A DNA stretch of 64,000 nt from Pseudomonadota bacterium (GTDB taxonomy: Bacteria; Pseudomonadota; Alphaproteobacteria; Rhodospirillales; Magnetospirillaceae). The notes under the pieces were generated by a model, which searched no databases, was not told the origin of the DNA, and saw only the letters and a program-made list of their open reading frames with translations. The stretch is taken from NCBI GenBank assembly GCA_021847015.1, contig JAJZVW010000004.1, positions 1 through 64,000 on the forward strand, given 5' to 3'. Below, piece by piece: positions 42,784-55,269 of this stretch (position 1 is the stretch's first letter; each line of letters begins with the position of its first letter). The position numbers and the translations under genes are program-made.

Positions 42784-42915
42784 GGCGTCTCCCCCATTTG
42801 GACCCGGCGCCCGTGGAAAGCTGACAGGCTAACGCAAAAGCGGGCGGAAAGGAAGAGCGAAGGCGGCTGGGCAGCCCCTTGAAAAAACTGAATTTTTCTG
42901 GCGGCAGAGCGGGGC

Positions 42916-42944
42916 TTGACTCGGCACCGTCTTTTCATTACACA
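42916..42944 (+). promoter_or_regulatory. Candidate sigma-70 promoter for carA
   Basis: TTGACT and TACACA are separated by 17 bases in the gap between yqeY and carA. The leader to the carA ATG would be about 180 bases. The remainder of 42784-43127 shows no gene. Confidence 0.5.
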
Positions 42945-43127
42945 GCGCCCGATTTACCGACCGCAACCGGGATCCAAGGGGGCCCGCAGGGGAGGACAGC
43001 GCCAGCATTCGGCTCGGTCCTCGCGCCGTCGCGCGACCTGGGTACCACGACCCTACCTCCTCCGATATAATTGAGGGGGACGTGCGCCTGGCCGATGGTT
43101 CGGGCGTATAGAAACGTAAGGACGGAC

Positions 43128-44303
43128 ATGCTGCACCCGACGGATTCCCGCTTCGATATTCCGCGCCCCCCGGGCGCCACCGGCGCCCTGGTGCTTGGGG
43201 ACGGCACCGTGCTTTGGGGCAAGGGCGTGGGCGCCGAGGGTCAGGCGGTCGGCGAGGTGGTGTTCAACACCGCCATGACCGGTTACCAGGAGGTTCTGAC
43301 CGACCCCTCCTACGCCGGACAGATCATCACGTTCACGTTCCCCCATATCGGCAACGTCGGCACGAATCCGGAGGATGTCGAGACCGGCACGCCCGCGGCC
43401 CGGGGCTGCGTGCTGCGCGCCGACGTCACCGACCCCGCCAACTGGCGGTCCACCCGTCATCTGGACATGTGGCTCCGGTCGTTCGGCATGGTCGGCATCA
43501 GCGGAATCGATACGCGGGCCTTGACCCGCCGCATCCGGGAAAAGGGCGCCCCCAACGGGGCCATCGTCCACGCCGCCAACGGCGAATTCGACCTTGCCGG
43601 CGCCTGGAGGATGGCCAAGGAGTGGCCCGGCCTTGAGGGTATGGACCTGGCCAAGGACGTCACCTGCCGCCAGACCTATTCGTGGGACGAGGCGGAATGG
43701 ACGCTGGGCAAGGGCTACGGACGGCAGCAGGCTCCCCGCTTCCATGTGGTCGCCGTGGATTTCGGCGCCAAGCGCAACATCCTGCGCTGCCTGGCCGCCG
43801 CCGGCTGTCGGGTCACGGTGCTTCCGGCCACCGCCACCGCGGACGAGGTGATGGCGCTGCGCCCCGACGGCGTATTCCTGTCCAACGGGCCCGGCGATCC
43901 CGCCGCCACCGGCGCCTACGCGGTACCGATGATCCGCGGCGTCCTGGACACCGGCACCCCGCTGTTCGGGATCTGCCTCGGCCATCAGATGCTCGCGCTG
44001 GCGCTGGGCGGCCGGACCTTCAAGATGGAAACCGGCCACCGCGGTGCCAACCACCCGGTCAAGGACCTGGCCACGGGAAAGGTGGAGATCACCAGCCAGA
44101 ATCACGGCTTCGTGGTCGATGAAAAGAGCCTGCCGGGCGGTGTGACGGTCACCCATCGCTCCCTGTTCGACGGCTCGCTCGAAGGCCTGGCGGTGGACGG
44201 CAAGCCGGTGTTCAGCGTGCAACACCACCCGGAAGCCAGCCCGGGCCCGCAGGACGCGCACTATCTTTTCGATCGGTTCGTGGCGATGATGGAACGTGCC
44301 TGA
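43128..44303 (+). CDS. carA: Carbamoyl-phosphate synthase small subunit
   Basis: A 391-residue protein; AAGGA lies five bases before the chosen ATG and in-frame TTG or ATG codons upstream are less likely. The N-terminal domain includes VVFNTAMTGYQEVLTDPSYA and the amidotransferase half has the catalytic Cys283 in GICLGHQML and the His/Glu of QHHPEA. It hydrolyses glutamine and passes ammonia to CarB, for arginine and pyrimidine synthesis. carB follows 96 bases later. Confidence 0.96.
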   Translation: MLHPTDSRFDIPRPPGATGALVLGDGTVLWGKGVGAEGQAVGEVVFNTAMTGYQEVLTDPSYAGQIITFTFPHIGNVGTNPEDVETGTPAARGCVLRADVTDPANWRSTRHLDMWLRSFGMVGISGIDTRALTRRIREKGAPNGAIVHAANGEFDLAGAWRMAKEWPGLEGMDLAKDVTCRQTYSWDEAEWTLGKGYGRQQAPRFHVVAVDFGAKRNILRCLAAAGCRVTVLPATATADEVMALRPDGVFLSNGPGDPAATGAYAVPMIRGVLDTGTPLFGICLGHQMLALALGGRTFKMETGHRGANHPVKDLATGKVEITSQNHGFVVDEKSLPGGVTVTHRSLFDGSLEGLAVDGKPVFSVQHHPEASPGPQDAHYLFDRFVAMMERA

Positions 44304-44399
44304 TGCCCTTGCCGTCGCGGCGGCGCCCGTCCCGGCGTCCGGGCGGCAAATCCCGATGACGCGCCGTTCCCCCGTTTGCCCAGTCATATAAAGGCCGCC

Positions 44400-47654
<3,255 letters not shown>

Positions 47655-47664
47655 GAAGGGGGAT

Positions 47665-47696
47665 CGGCCGCGCGTCCACGCGGCCGCCCTGTTTTT
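47665..47696 (+). terminator. Intrinsic terminator after carB
   Basis: An 8-bp stem CGGCCGCG/CGCGGCCG with a six-base loop is followed by CCCTGTTTTT, 10 bases after the carB stop. It probably separates carAB from greA. Confidence 0.7.
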
Positions 47697-47713
47697 CTGC
47701 CCGGGGTTTCTAC

Positions 47714-48187
47714 ATGGAAAAGATTCCGATGACTCCCACTGGCCTCGCCCAGTTGGAGGAGGAGCTTAAGACTCTCAAGAGCGTGGAACGACCGGCTGTC
47801 ATCCGGGCGATCGCCGAGGCCCGCGAGCATGGCGACCTCTCGGAGAACGCCGAGTACCACGCCGCCCGCGAACGGCAGAGCTTCATCGAGGGGCGGGTGG
47901 CCGAGCTGGAGGATATCATCTCCCGCGCCCAGGTCATCGACGCCAGCCAGCTGTCGGGCGACCAGGTGCGCTTCGGCGCCACGGTGACCTTGGCGGACGA
48001 GGATTTGGACGAGGAGGTCGTCTATACCATCGTCGGCGCCCACGAGGCCGACATCAAGGCCGGGCGCATGTCGGTCCATTCCCCCCTCGCCCGGGCCCTG
48101 ATCGGGAAGCACATCGGCGACACCGTCGAAGTCACGACCCCCGGCGGTTCCAAATCCTACGAGATCGTCGACGTCCGATTTGGCTGA
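47714..48187 (+). CDS. greA: Transcription elongation factor GreA
   Basis: A 157-residue protein of standard length. The N-terminal coiled coil ([20 protein letters not shown]) carries the acidic tip [15 protein letters not shown] that enters the RNA polymerase channel, and the C-terminal FKBP-like domain ends in ITTPGG-like [17 protein letters not shown]. It rescues stalled polymerase by promoting transcript cleavage. Confidence 0.97.
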   Translation: MEKIPMTPTGLAQLEEELKTLKSVERPAVIRAIAEAREHGDLSENAEYHAARERQSFIEGRVAELEDIISRAQVIDASQLSGDQVRFGATVTLADEDLDEEVVYTIVGAHEADIKAGRMSVHSPLARALIGKHIGDTVEVTTPGGSKSYEIVDVRFG

Positions 48188-48291
48188 GCGGCCGGAAAGC
48201 GTTTTCTCTTACCGCCTCCGGCCCTGCCGGGGTGACGATGCACGGCCGCCCCGCGCATCCGGTGCACCGGCCCCCCCCTACCGGAACCGCG

Positions 48292-48792
48292 CTATTCGGA
48301 TTCCGGCTCCGGCCCTGCTTCGACGTCGACCGGCACGCCGGGCTGAGATTTCGAATTGCGGATCGCCAGCGCGCTCTTCACGTGGCTGATGTTGGGCGCG
48401 GCCGTCAGCTTGGAGGTCAAAAACCTCTGATAGTCGTCCCAGTCATGCGCAACAACCTTAAGCAGGAAATCCGTTTCGCCGGCCAACATGTGGCACTCGC
48501 GCACTTCCGGCCACCTCGTCACCAGATCCTCGAAGGCGCGCAGATCGGCCTCGGCTTGGCTTCCCAGGCCGACATGCGCGAAAATCGTGACGTTGAACCC
48601 CAGCACCGTCGGATCGATCTCGGCATGGTAGCCTTTGATGCAGCCGGCCTCCTCCAGAGCACGCACGCGGCGCAGGCAGGGGGGGGCGGAAATGCCCGCT
48701 CGACGGGCCAGTTCGACGTTGGTCATCCGACCGTCGGCCTGCAAATCCGCCAGAATCCGGCGGTCGATGCGGTCGAGTTTGACCCGCTGCAT
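48292..48792 (-). CDS. Lrp/AsnC-family transcriptional regulator
   Basis: A 166-residue protein. The N-terminal helix-turn-helix (DRIDRRILADLQADGRMTNV, then ELARRAGISAPPCLRRVRAL) is followed by the RAM ligand domain (ECHMLAGETDFLLKVVAHDW). Such proteins sense amino acids. It is divergent from the peroxiredoxin gene. The start is the ATG giving MQRVKLDRIDRR; the longer frame upstream is not conserved. Confidence 0.93.
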   Translation of the reverse strand: MQRVKLDRIDRRILADLQADGRMTNVELARRAGISAPPCLRRVRALEEAGCIKGYHAEIDPTVLGFNVTIFAHVGLGSQAEADLRAFEDLVTRWPEVRECHMLAGETDFLLKVVAHDWDDYQRFLTSKLTAAPNISHVKSALAIRNSKSQPGVPVDVEAGPEPESE

Positions 48793-48827
48793 TATGGAAC
48801 TCCAAAAGGCACCCACTTGACGAAATT

Positions 48828-48856
48828 ATATTACAATGCGCTAAAGCGTCAGCCAA
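48828..48856 (-). promoter_or_regulatory. Candidate promoter for the Lrp-family gene
   Basis: On the minus strand TTGGCT and TAATAT are spaced by 17 bases, with the gene start about 36 bases beyond the -10 box. Confidence 0.5.
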
Positions 48857-49057
48857 GCGTTACCTCGCGAAAGCCCATGCCGGCGGATTGTCTACCATCG
48901 TTTGGCCGGACGGCGCCGTCGGGATGCAACCTTTGGCGTTATTATCGGTGCAATTCCCCCTCACTGCATGCCTTGTTAAAATAATTCCATCTTGTATGAG
49001 GTGGCGGTAGGGACTAAATTGCCACCACCTGATACCATGACAGAGGGAGCCAGAAGG

Positions 49058-49681
49058 ATGAGCGAAGCCTCCGTTATTCCCGCGGTGCTGGTCGGCAGGC
49101 CCGCCCCGGACTTCACCGCGCCGGCCGTGATGCCGAACAATGAGATCACCCCGAATTTCAACCTGAAGTCCTACCTGGCCGGGTCCTACGGGCTGGTCTT
49201 TTTCTACCCGCTCGACTTCACCTTCGTGTGTCCGTCGGAGATCCTGGCGCACGACCACCGCCTCAAGGCCTTCGCCGACAAGAACGTGAAGGTCGTCGCC
49301 GTCAGCATCGATTCGCATTTCACCCACCTGGCGTGGAAGAATACTCCGGTGGACAAGGGCGGCCTGGGCAATGTCCAATTCCCCATGGTTGCCGACATCA
49401 CCAAGGACGTTTCGCGCAATTTCGGCGTCCTGCTCCCCGACGGTATCGCCCTGCGCGGTTCCTTTCTGATCGACCGCGCCGGAATCGTGCAGGTGGCGCA
49501 TGTGAACAACCTGCCGCTGGGCCGCAACGTGGACGAAATGCTTCGTCTGGTCGATGCGCTGCAGTTCACCGAGGAACACGGCGAGGTCTGCCCCGCCGGC
49601 TGGCAGAAAGGCAAAGCCGGCATGAAGGCCAGCCAGCAGGGCGTGGCCGACTACCTGGCCAAGCATAGCGGCGAACTCTGA
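49058..49681 (+). CDS. 2-Cys peroxiredoxin (AhpC/Prx1 type)
   Basis: A 207-residue protein. The peroxidatic Cys58 is in FTFVCPSE and the resolving Cys178 in GEVCPAGW, so this is a typical 2-Cys enzyme that reduces hydrogen peroxide and organic peroxides. GGGAG lies ten bases before the ATG chosen; another ATG 21 bases upstream is possible. The thioredoxin reductase gene follows and probably supplies its reducing power through thioredoxin. Confidence 0.94.
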   Translation: MSEASVIPAVLVGRPAPDFTAPAVMPNNEITPNFNLKSYLAGSYGLVFFYPLDFTFVCPSEILAHDHRLKAFADKNVKVVAVSIDSHFTHLAWKNTPVDKGGLGNVQFPMVADITKDVSRNFGVLLPDGIALRGSFLIDRAGIVQVAHVNNLPLGRNVDEMLRLVDALQFTEEHGEVCPAGWQKGKAGMKASQQGVADYLAKHSGEL

Positions 49682-49803
49682 TCAAGCCATCATCCGGGCG
49701 ATAGGGTGCCGCCCCCGGTACCCTTCGTCGGGAGGGCGGCCGCTTGCGCACCGTCGCGAGGGTGCCTATCCTGGACGGAAACGAGAAGAGAAGCGGGAAG
49801 ACG

Positions 49804-50772
49804 ATGGGCACCACGCACCATACGAAAGTGCTGATCCTGGGTTCGGGGCCGGCCGGTTGCACCGCGGCCATCTATGCGGCACGCGCCAACCTGGATCCGA
49901 TTCTGGTGGCCGGGCTGCAGCCCGGTGGCCAGCTCACCATAACCACCGATGTCGAGAACTACCCCGGTTTCGCGGACGCCATCCAGGGCCCCTGGCTGAT
50001 GGAGCAGATGCAGAAGCAGGCCGAACATGTCGGTGCGCGCTTCATGCACGACACCATCGTCGAGGTCGACGTCTCCAAGCGGCCCTTCCGCTGCATGGGC
50101 GATTCCGGAGACGTCTATCTGGGCGACACCCTGATCATCTCCACCGGCGCCTCGGCGCGCTGGCTCGACATCGAGTCGGAACGCCGGTTCCAGGGTTTCG
50201 GCGTTTCCGCCTGCGCCACATGCGACGGCTTCTTTTTCCGCAACAAGAACGTCGTGGTCGTAGGCGGCGGCAATTCGGCGGTCGAGGAAGCCATTTATTT
50301 GGCCGGCATCGCCGCGAAGGTCACCCTGATCCACCGCCGCGATTCCCTTCGCGCGGAAAAAATCGCCCAGGACCGTCTCTTCGCCAATCCGAAGGTCTCC
50401 GTGCGCTGGGACAGCGCCATCGACGAGATTCTCGGGAGCAGTTCCCCCCCCAGCGTCACCGGAGTGCGTCTCCGGAACGTGAAGACCGGGGAAATGTCGG
50501 AGCTCGCCGCGGACGGCGTATTCATCGCCATCGGCCATTCGCCCAACACCGAATTGTTCAAGGGAAAGGTCGACATCGATTCCGAAGGATACGTCGTCAC
50601 CACCCCGGGAGCGACCACCACCAACATCCCCGGCGTCTTCGCGGCCGGCGACGTCCAGGACAAGGTCTATCGCCAGGCGGTGACCGCCGCCGGCACCGGC
50701 TGCATGGCGGCACTGGAAGCCGAGCGGTTCCTCGCCATCCATGGACACATGGCCGAAGTTGCGGCAGAGTAG
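49804..50772 (+). CDS. trxB: Thioredoxin-disulfide reductase
   Basis: A 322-residue protein with FAD-binding GSGPAG at 13-18, the redox CATC at 137-140 (SACATCDGFFF), the NADPH-binding GGGNSAVEEA and the C-terminal GVFAAGDVQDKVYRQAVTAA. It reduces thioredoxin with NADPH. It follows the peroxiredoxin by 122 bases on the same strand and precedes a LysR gene by 60. Confidence 0.96.
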   Translation: MGTTHHTKVLILGSGPAGCTAAIYAARANLDPILVAGLQPGGQLTITTDVENYPGFADAIQGPWLMEQMQKQAEHVGARFMHDTIVEVDVSKRPFRCMGDSGDVYLGDTLIISTGASARWLDIESERRFQGFGVSACATCDGFFFRNKNVVVVGGGNSAVEEAIYLAGIAAKVTLIHRRDSLRAEKIAQDRLFANPKVSVRWDSAIDEILGSSSPPSVTGVRLRNVKTGEMSELAADGVFIAIGHSPNTELFKGKVDIDSEGYVVTTPGATTTNIPGVFAAGDVQDKVYRQAVTAAGTGCMAALEAERFLAIHGHMAEVAAE

Positions 50773-50832
50773 CCGCGGAATGGGGAGCGCCGGCCGAACG
50801 GGCCGGCGCGACGGGGAACCCGTTGGGGAAAA

Positions 50833-51726
50833 ATGGACTGGGACAAACTCAGGGTTTTTCACGCCGTGGCGGAGGCGGGAAGCTTCACCCATGCGGGCGA
50901 GGTGCTGAACCTAAGCCAGTCGGCGATCAGCCGCCAGATCGGCGCGCTTGAAGAGAGTCTCAGCCTGCCGCTCTTCCACCGGCATGCCCGCGGCCTGATC
51001 CTGACGGAGCAGGGCGAACTCCTTTACAAGACGGCCCGGGAGATCTTTTCCAAACTGGCGATGACCGAGGCTCTCCTGACGGAAAGCCGCGAACGTCCGC
51101 AGGGCCCCCTGAAAATCACGACCACGGTGGCTTTCGGATCGCTGTGGCTGACTCCCCGCATCAAGGAATTCCTCGACCTTTACCCCGACATCCAGGTGAC
51201 CATGGTCCTCCATGACGGGGAACTCGATCTCGCCATGCGCGAGGCCGACGTGGCCATCCGCATGACCCCCCCGCGTCAGCCGGACCTGATCCAGCGCCAC
51301 CTGCTGACCATGAACTACAACGTCTATGCCGCGCCGGAATATCTCAAACGGCACGGCATGCCCAGAACCGCCGAGGATCTCGACAACCACAACATCATCG
51401 TATTCGGCGACGATCAACGCGCGTCCCTGCCGGTGGTGGACGTCAACTGGCTGCTGGGCGCCGGCGCCACCGCCTCGCGCCTGCGCCGCCCGGTCCTGGA
51501 GGTCAACAACATTTACGGCATCTACCGGGCGGTGAAGTCCGGACTGGGCATAGCCGCCCTTCCGGATTACATGAGCCCCGAGACCGACAACCTCGTCCAT
51601 GTGCTGCCCGAACTCAAAGGGCCATCCCTCGACACGTATTTCGTGTATCCCGAGGAACTGCGCCACTCCAAGCGCATCGCCGCCTTCCGCGACTTCTTGT
51701 TGCACAAGATACAGGAAACGCCCTAA
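50833..51726 (+). CDS. LysR-family transcriptional regulator
   Basis: A 297-residue protein. The N-terminal winged helix (LRVFHAVAEAGSFTHAGEVL, NLSQSAISRQIGALEESLSL) is standard, and the rest is the periplasmic-binding-like effector domain (GPLKITTTVAFGSLWLTPRI). It follows trxB closely on the same strand, so it may share the redox transcript or control it. Effector unknown. Confidence 0.93.
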   Translation: MDWDKLRVFHAVAEAGSFTHAGEVLNLSQSAISRQIGALEESLSLPLFHRHARGLILTEQGELLYKTAREIFSKLAMTEALLTESRERPQGPLKITTTVAFGSLWLTPRIKEFLDLYPDIQVTMVLHDGELDLAMREADVAIRMTPPRQPDLIQRHLLTMNYNVYAAPEYLKRHGMPRTAEDLDNHNIIVFGDDQRASLPVVDVNWLLGAGATASRLRRPVLEVNNIYGIYRAVKSGLGIAALPDYMSPETDNLVHVLPELKGPSLDTYFVYPEELRHSKRIAAFRDFLLHKIQETP

Positions 51727-51879
51727 GGCACCGGAACGGCGGCAGCCGGGCGGGCTAAAGTCCATGAAAAAAAGGTCATTATACAGCGAGAAAACGGGAA
51801 AAGACATGTCATCTCCGCATACCAAAGACCTCATTTTTTGCATGGTTGTGAGGCCCAACCTGTCGTAAACAGGAGTGGT

Positions 51880-52040
51880 GGAGCTGCTGCATCACAACGC
51901 TCACGAGTTCGGACGGGCGCCTTACCCCGTCCTTTTCCCCGGGTGCGACGCCCGGGTCTCCAGGGTCTCTGACCCTACGTCTCTAGACGTGAACCTCCCT
52001 GTACGACTTAGCCCTCGGCTCGACCGAGGGCTTTCTTTTG
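51880..52040 (+). ncRNA. Candidate structured RNA: array of five hairpins ending in a terminator
   Basis: Five perfect hairpins lie in a row: GGACGGG/CCCGTCC followed by TTTT, CCCGGG/CCCGGG, AGGGTC/GACCCT, ACGTCT/AGACGT, and GCCCTCGG/CCGAGGGC followed by TTTCTTTT. A single-stranded GAACCTCCCTGTACGACTTA sits before the last hairpin and could pair with ribosome binding sites. No reading frame fits. The final T-run sets the strand. The RNA family is not recognised; the promoter is not clear. Confidence 0.5.
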
Positions 52041-52350
52041 GGCACGAGACCGGTTCCGATCAATCGGAATCCGGTCCAGGTTTGTCTTGCCCTCGCCGGG
52101 CGCAGGCTCCGCCTGCTTGGCCGCCGCCTCAATGGCGGCATTCATAGATTTTGCGGTCCGATTCACCAGACGGAAGGTTCAGACCATGAACCTTCCGTCC
52201 GGATTGGACCACTGGCGGACAGGGGCCGCCCCCTCCCCCGCTCTTAGGGCCGCATACCGCCGAAAAAAGGCCCGGGCACGGTTGACGCGCCGTCCCGGGG
52301 AAATTATCTCCATCGCAACGCAGCATACATCCGGCAGTTGGAGACCGCAC
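52040..52350. other. Hairpin-rich gene-free stretch before the phasin gene
   Basis: No gene is supported. Strong inverted repeats continue here: ACCGGTTCCGAT against ATCGGAATCCGGT near 52050, and a perfect 13-bp stem GACGGAAGGTTCA/TGAACCTTCCGTC near 52171-52201. The stretch is probably a leader or further structured RNA for the phasin gene. Confidence 0.4.
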
Positions 52351-52791
52351 ATGGCCGGCCCGCAGAATGCGCAATTCCCCGATATCGGCATCGGACGCTT
52401 TCTGGGCGACTTGCGGATACCGGATTTCTCCGTGGACGCCTTCGCCACCAGCCAGCGGCGCAATTTCGACACGCTGACCCAGGCCGGACGCCTCGCTTAC
52501 GAGGGCATGCAGGCGGCGGCACAGCAGCACCTGGACATAATGCGCCACACCATGGACGGGATGGTCCAGGCCGCCAAGGGCATCGCCGAACCGGGCACCG
52601 CCCAGGACAAGGCATCCATGCAGATGGAAATGGTCAAGACGCTGCTGGAGCGGACCTTCGCCGATATGCGCGGGGTCGGCGAGACGATCGCCAAGGCCAA
52701 CACGGACGTCTTCGACCTCCTCAACCACCGCCTGGCTCAAGGTTTGGACGAATTGCGCGAGGCGTTCACGATCGCCGCCGCGCCGCGTTAA
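52351..52791 (+). CDS. Phasin-family protein
   Basis: A 146-residue helical protein. Residues 40-140 carry the phasin pattern (QRRNFDTLTQAGRLAYEGMQ, then AKANTDVFDLLNHRLAQGLD). Phasins coat polyhydroxyalkanoate granules. The start is the ATG giving MAGPQNAQFPDIGIG; the longer open frame upstream crosses hairpin-rich sequence. ubiA follows 33 bases later. Confidence 0.8.
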   Translation: MAGPQNAQFPDIGIGRFLGDLRIPDFSVDAFATSQRRNFDTLTQAGRLAYEGMQAAAQQHLDIMRHTMDGMVQAAKGIAEPGTAQDKASMQMEMVKTLLERTFADMRGVGETIAKANTDVFDLLNHRLAQGLDELREAFTIAAAPR

Positions 52792-52824
52792 CGGCGCGGT
52801 CGCCTCAAGGAAGACGCCACCATC

Positions 52825-53775
52825 GTGACAGGGGCGGCGGTTTCGGTTATCCATCCGCTCATGGCACCGGCGTGTTCTCTCGACGGCGACATCCCGGTGG
52901 GGAACTGGATCGACCGCCACGTCCCCACCCTCATTCGCCCCTACTTGCGGCTGATGCGGCTCGACCGCCCCATCGGCACGTGGCTGCTGCTGTTCCCCTG
53001 CTGGTGGAGCGTCGCGCTCGCCTCGCCGGGTTGGCCGTCACCGTGGCTGATGACGCTGTTCGCCCTGGGTGCCGTGATCATGCGGGGCGCCGGCTGCACC
53101 ATCAACGACATCGCCGACCATGAATTCGACGCCAGGGTGGCGCGCACCGCATCGCGGCCGATCCCTTCGGGTGCCGTCAGCGTGCGCGGGGCGGCCATTT
53201 TCCTCGGCGCCCAGCTGCTGGTGGGCCTGCCGATCCTGCTGGCCCTCAACCGCTTCGCCATCCAGGTCGGCATGGCATCCCTGCTGCTGGTCGTTCCCTA
53301 CCCCCTGATGAAGCGCTTCACCTATTGGCCACAGGCTTGGCTGGGGCTGACCTTCAACTGGGGCGCCCTGCTTGGGTGGGCCGCGGTCCGCGGCGATATC
53401 CAGGCGCCCGCGCTGATGCTGTACGCGGCGGGCCTGTTCTGGACGCTGGGATACGACACGATCTACGCCCACCAGGACAAGGAGGACGACATCCTGGTGG
53501 GGGTCAAATCCACCGCGCTGGCGCTCGGGCATCTCACGCGCCCTTGGCTGTGGGCCTTCTACGGCCTGACCCTCGCCCTCGTCGCGGCCGCCGGACGCGC
53601 CGCCGGCCTCAGCTGGGCCTTCTATGCCGCGCTTGGTCCTGCGGCGGCGCAATTGGCCTGGCAGGCGGCCACGGTGGATATCGACGATGCGCGCGACTGC
53701 CTGGCCAAATTCAGATCGAACCGCTGGTTCGGCTGGGCCCTGCTGGCGGCGGTGGTCGCTGGACGGATGGGGTGA
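52825..53775 (+). CDS. ubiA: 4-hydroxybenzoate polyprenyltransferase
   Basis: A 316-residue integral membrane protein with seven to nine predicted spans. The first Asp-rich motif is NDIADHEFD near residue 94 and the second DTIYAHQDKEDD near 212, which bind the prenyl diphosphate through magnesium. It attaches the polyprenyl chain in ubiquinone synthesis. The GTG start is preceded by AAGGAAG; an ATG 36 bases later is an alternative. Confidence 0.93.
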   Translation: MTGAAVSVIHPLMAPACSLDGDIPVGNWIDRHVPTLIRPYLRLMRLDRPIGTWLLLFPCWWSVALASPGWPSPWLMTLFALGAVIMRGAGCTINDIADHEFDARVARTASRPIPSGAVSVRGAAIFLGAQLLVGLPILLALNRFAIQVGMASLLLVVPYPLMKRFTYWPQAWLGLTFNWGALLGWAAVRGDIQAPALMLYAAGLFWTLGYDTIYAHQDKEDDILVGVKSTALALGHLTRPWLWAFYGLTLALVAAAGRAAGLSWAFYAALGPAAAQLAWQAATVDIDDARDCLAKFRSNRWFGWALLAAVVAGRMG

Positions 53776-53777
53776 GC

Positions 53778-54443
53778 ATGACGCCTTGTCCGGGGACCAC
53801 CGTCGATGCGGCCGGCTTCATCCGCGCCAACACCGAAATCGCGCACCCGCCCGCCTGCCCTGAAATCCGGCTGTGGATGGCCACCGAGGTCACGCCTTTG
53901 TGGGAAGCCACGGAAGCGACGCTGGAGTGCGCCAATTTGCCTCCTCCCTATTGGGCCTTCTGCTGGGCCGGCGGACAGGCGCTGGCGCGCCACGTGCTCA
54001 ACACCCCCGCTTTGGCGTCCGGCAAGCGCGTGCTCGATTTCGCGGCCGGCTGCGGCGTCGGCGCCATCGCCGCCGCCCGGGGCGGGGCGGCGCGGGCCGA
54101 GGCCGCCGAAATCGATCCTTTTGCGGCGGCGGCGATCGGATTGAACGCGGCCCTCAACGGCGTCCCGGTCGAGGTGCTGTGCGACGACATCGTCGGAGCC
54201 GAATGCCGGTGGGATGTGGTGTTGGCCGGAGACGTCTGCTACGAGCGCCCGATGACCGAACACATCTGGCCCTGGCTGAGGCGCCTCGCCGCCGCGGGCG
54301 CAACCGTGCTGATGGCCGATCCGGGGCGGGCCTATCTCCCCAAACACGGGCTGCTGGAGGTGGCGCGATATACGGTCGCCACCTCCCTGGAACTGGAGGA
54401 CTGCACGCAACGCGAGGTGGCAGTCTACCGGATAGTCGGTTAA
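53778..54443 (+). CDS. Protein-lysine methyltransferase-like protein (ETFB-KMT/PrmA type)
   Basis: A 221-residue protein. The S-adenosylmethionine site is VLDFAAGCGVGAIAAARGGA near 85-105, followed by AEIDPFA and the catalytic-side motif LAGDVCYERP near 153, as in the METTL20-type enzymes that methylate electron-transfer flavoprotein beta. The substrate here is an inference. It starts two bases after ubiA ends, so the two are co-transcribed. Confidence 0.75.
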   Translation: MTPCPGTTVDAAGFIRANTEIAHPPACPEIRLWMATEVTPLWEATEATLECANLPPPYWAFCWAGGQALARHVLNTPALASGKRVLDFAAGCGVGAIAAARGGAARAEAAEIDPFAAAAIGLNAALNGVPVEVLCDDIVGAECRWDVVLAGDVCYERPMTEHIWPWLRRLAAAGATVLMADPGRAYLPKHGLLEVARYTVATSLELEDCTQREVAVYRIVG

Positions 54444-54474
54444 AACGGGAACCGTCCCAGCCTGGGAGGCGGTC

Positions 54475-55248
54475 ATGTCGACACTGGTCATCGAGCCGAT
54501 TCCGGTTCTGTCCGACAACTACGTCTATCTGGCGCACGATCCCGAGACGGGGGCCACGGCGGCCGTCGACCCGCCGGTCGCCGAGCCGGTGCTCGCCGCC
54601 CTGGCGCGCAAGGGCTGGCGCCTTTCCCACATCCTCGCCACGCACCACCATGGCGACCACATTGCCGGCAACGTCGAACTCAAGCAGGCGACCGGCTGTA
54701 GCGTGGTCGGGGCGCGCAAGGACGCCGCCCGCATCCCCGGCATCGACATCGAGGTCGCCGAGGGCGACAGCTTCCTGCTGGGCGCCGCCCCCGCCGTGGT
54801 GATGGAAACGCCCGGCCACACGTCCGGCCATATCGTCTACTGGTTCCCGGATACGCCCGCCCTGTTCTGCGGCGACACCCTGTTCTCGCTGGGCTGCGGC
54901 CGCCTGTTCGAAGGCACGCCGGACGACATGTGGTCCAGTCTCGTCAAGCTGCGCGGCCTGCCGGCGGAAACCCTCGTCTGCTGCGCCCACGAATATACCG
55001 CCACCAATGGGCGCTTCGCCCGTCTGGTCGAGCGGGACAACCCCGCGCTCAAGGCCCGCATCGACCAGGCGACCCGTCTGCTGGCGGCGGGCCGTCCCAG
55101 CGTGCCCTCGACCATGGGCGTGGAACGCGCCGCCAATCCTTTCCTGCGCGCCGATGTTCCCGCGGTCGCCCGCGCCGTCGGGATGGACCCGGGGAGCGAC
55201 CCCGCCATCGTCTTCGCCGAGCTGCGGCGACGCCGCAACGCTTTCTGA
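54475..55248 (+). CDS. gloB: Hydroxyacylglutathione hydrolase (glyoxalase II)
   Basis: A 257-residue metallo-beta-lactamase-fold enzyme. THHHGDH at 56-62 binds the two metals, with further ligands in TPGHTSGHIVYW, CGDTLFSLGCG and CAHEYT. It hydrolyses S-lactoylglutathione to lactate and glutathione. Length and C-terminus are those of GloB. A glutathione S-transferase gene follows 21 bases later. Confidence 0.94.
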   Translation: MSTLVIEPIPVLSDNYVYLAHDPETGATAAVDPPVAEPVLAALARKGWRLSHILATHHHGDHIAGNVELKQATGCSVVGARKDAARIPGIDIEVAEGDSFLLGAAPAVVMETPGHTSGHIVYWFPDTPALFCGDTLFSLGCGRLFEGTPDDMWSSLVKLRGLPAETLVCCAHEYTATNGRFARLVERDNPALKARIDQATRLLAAGRPSVPSTMGVERAANPFLRADVPAVARAVGMDPGSDPAIVFAELRRRRNAF

Positions 55249-55269
55249 CCCCAGCCCCTTGGAGGTTTC

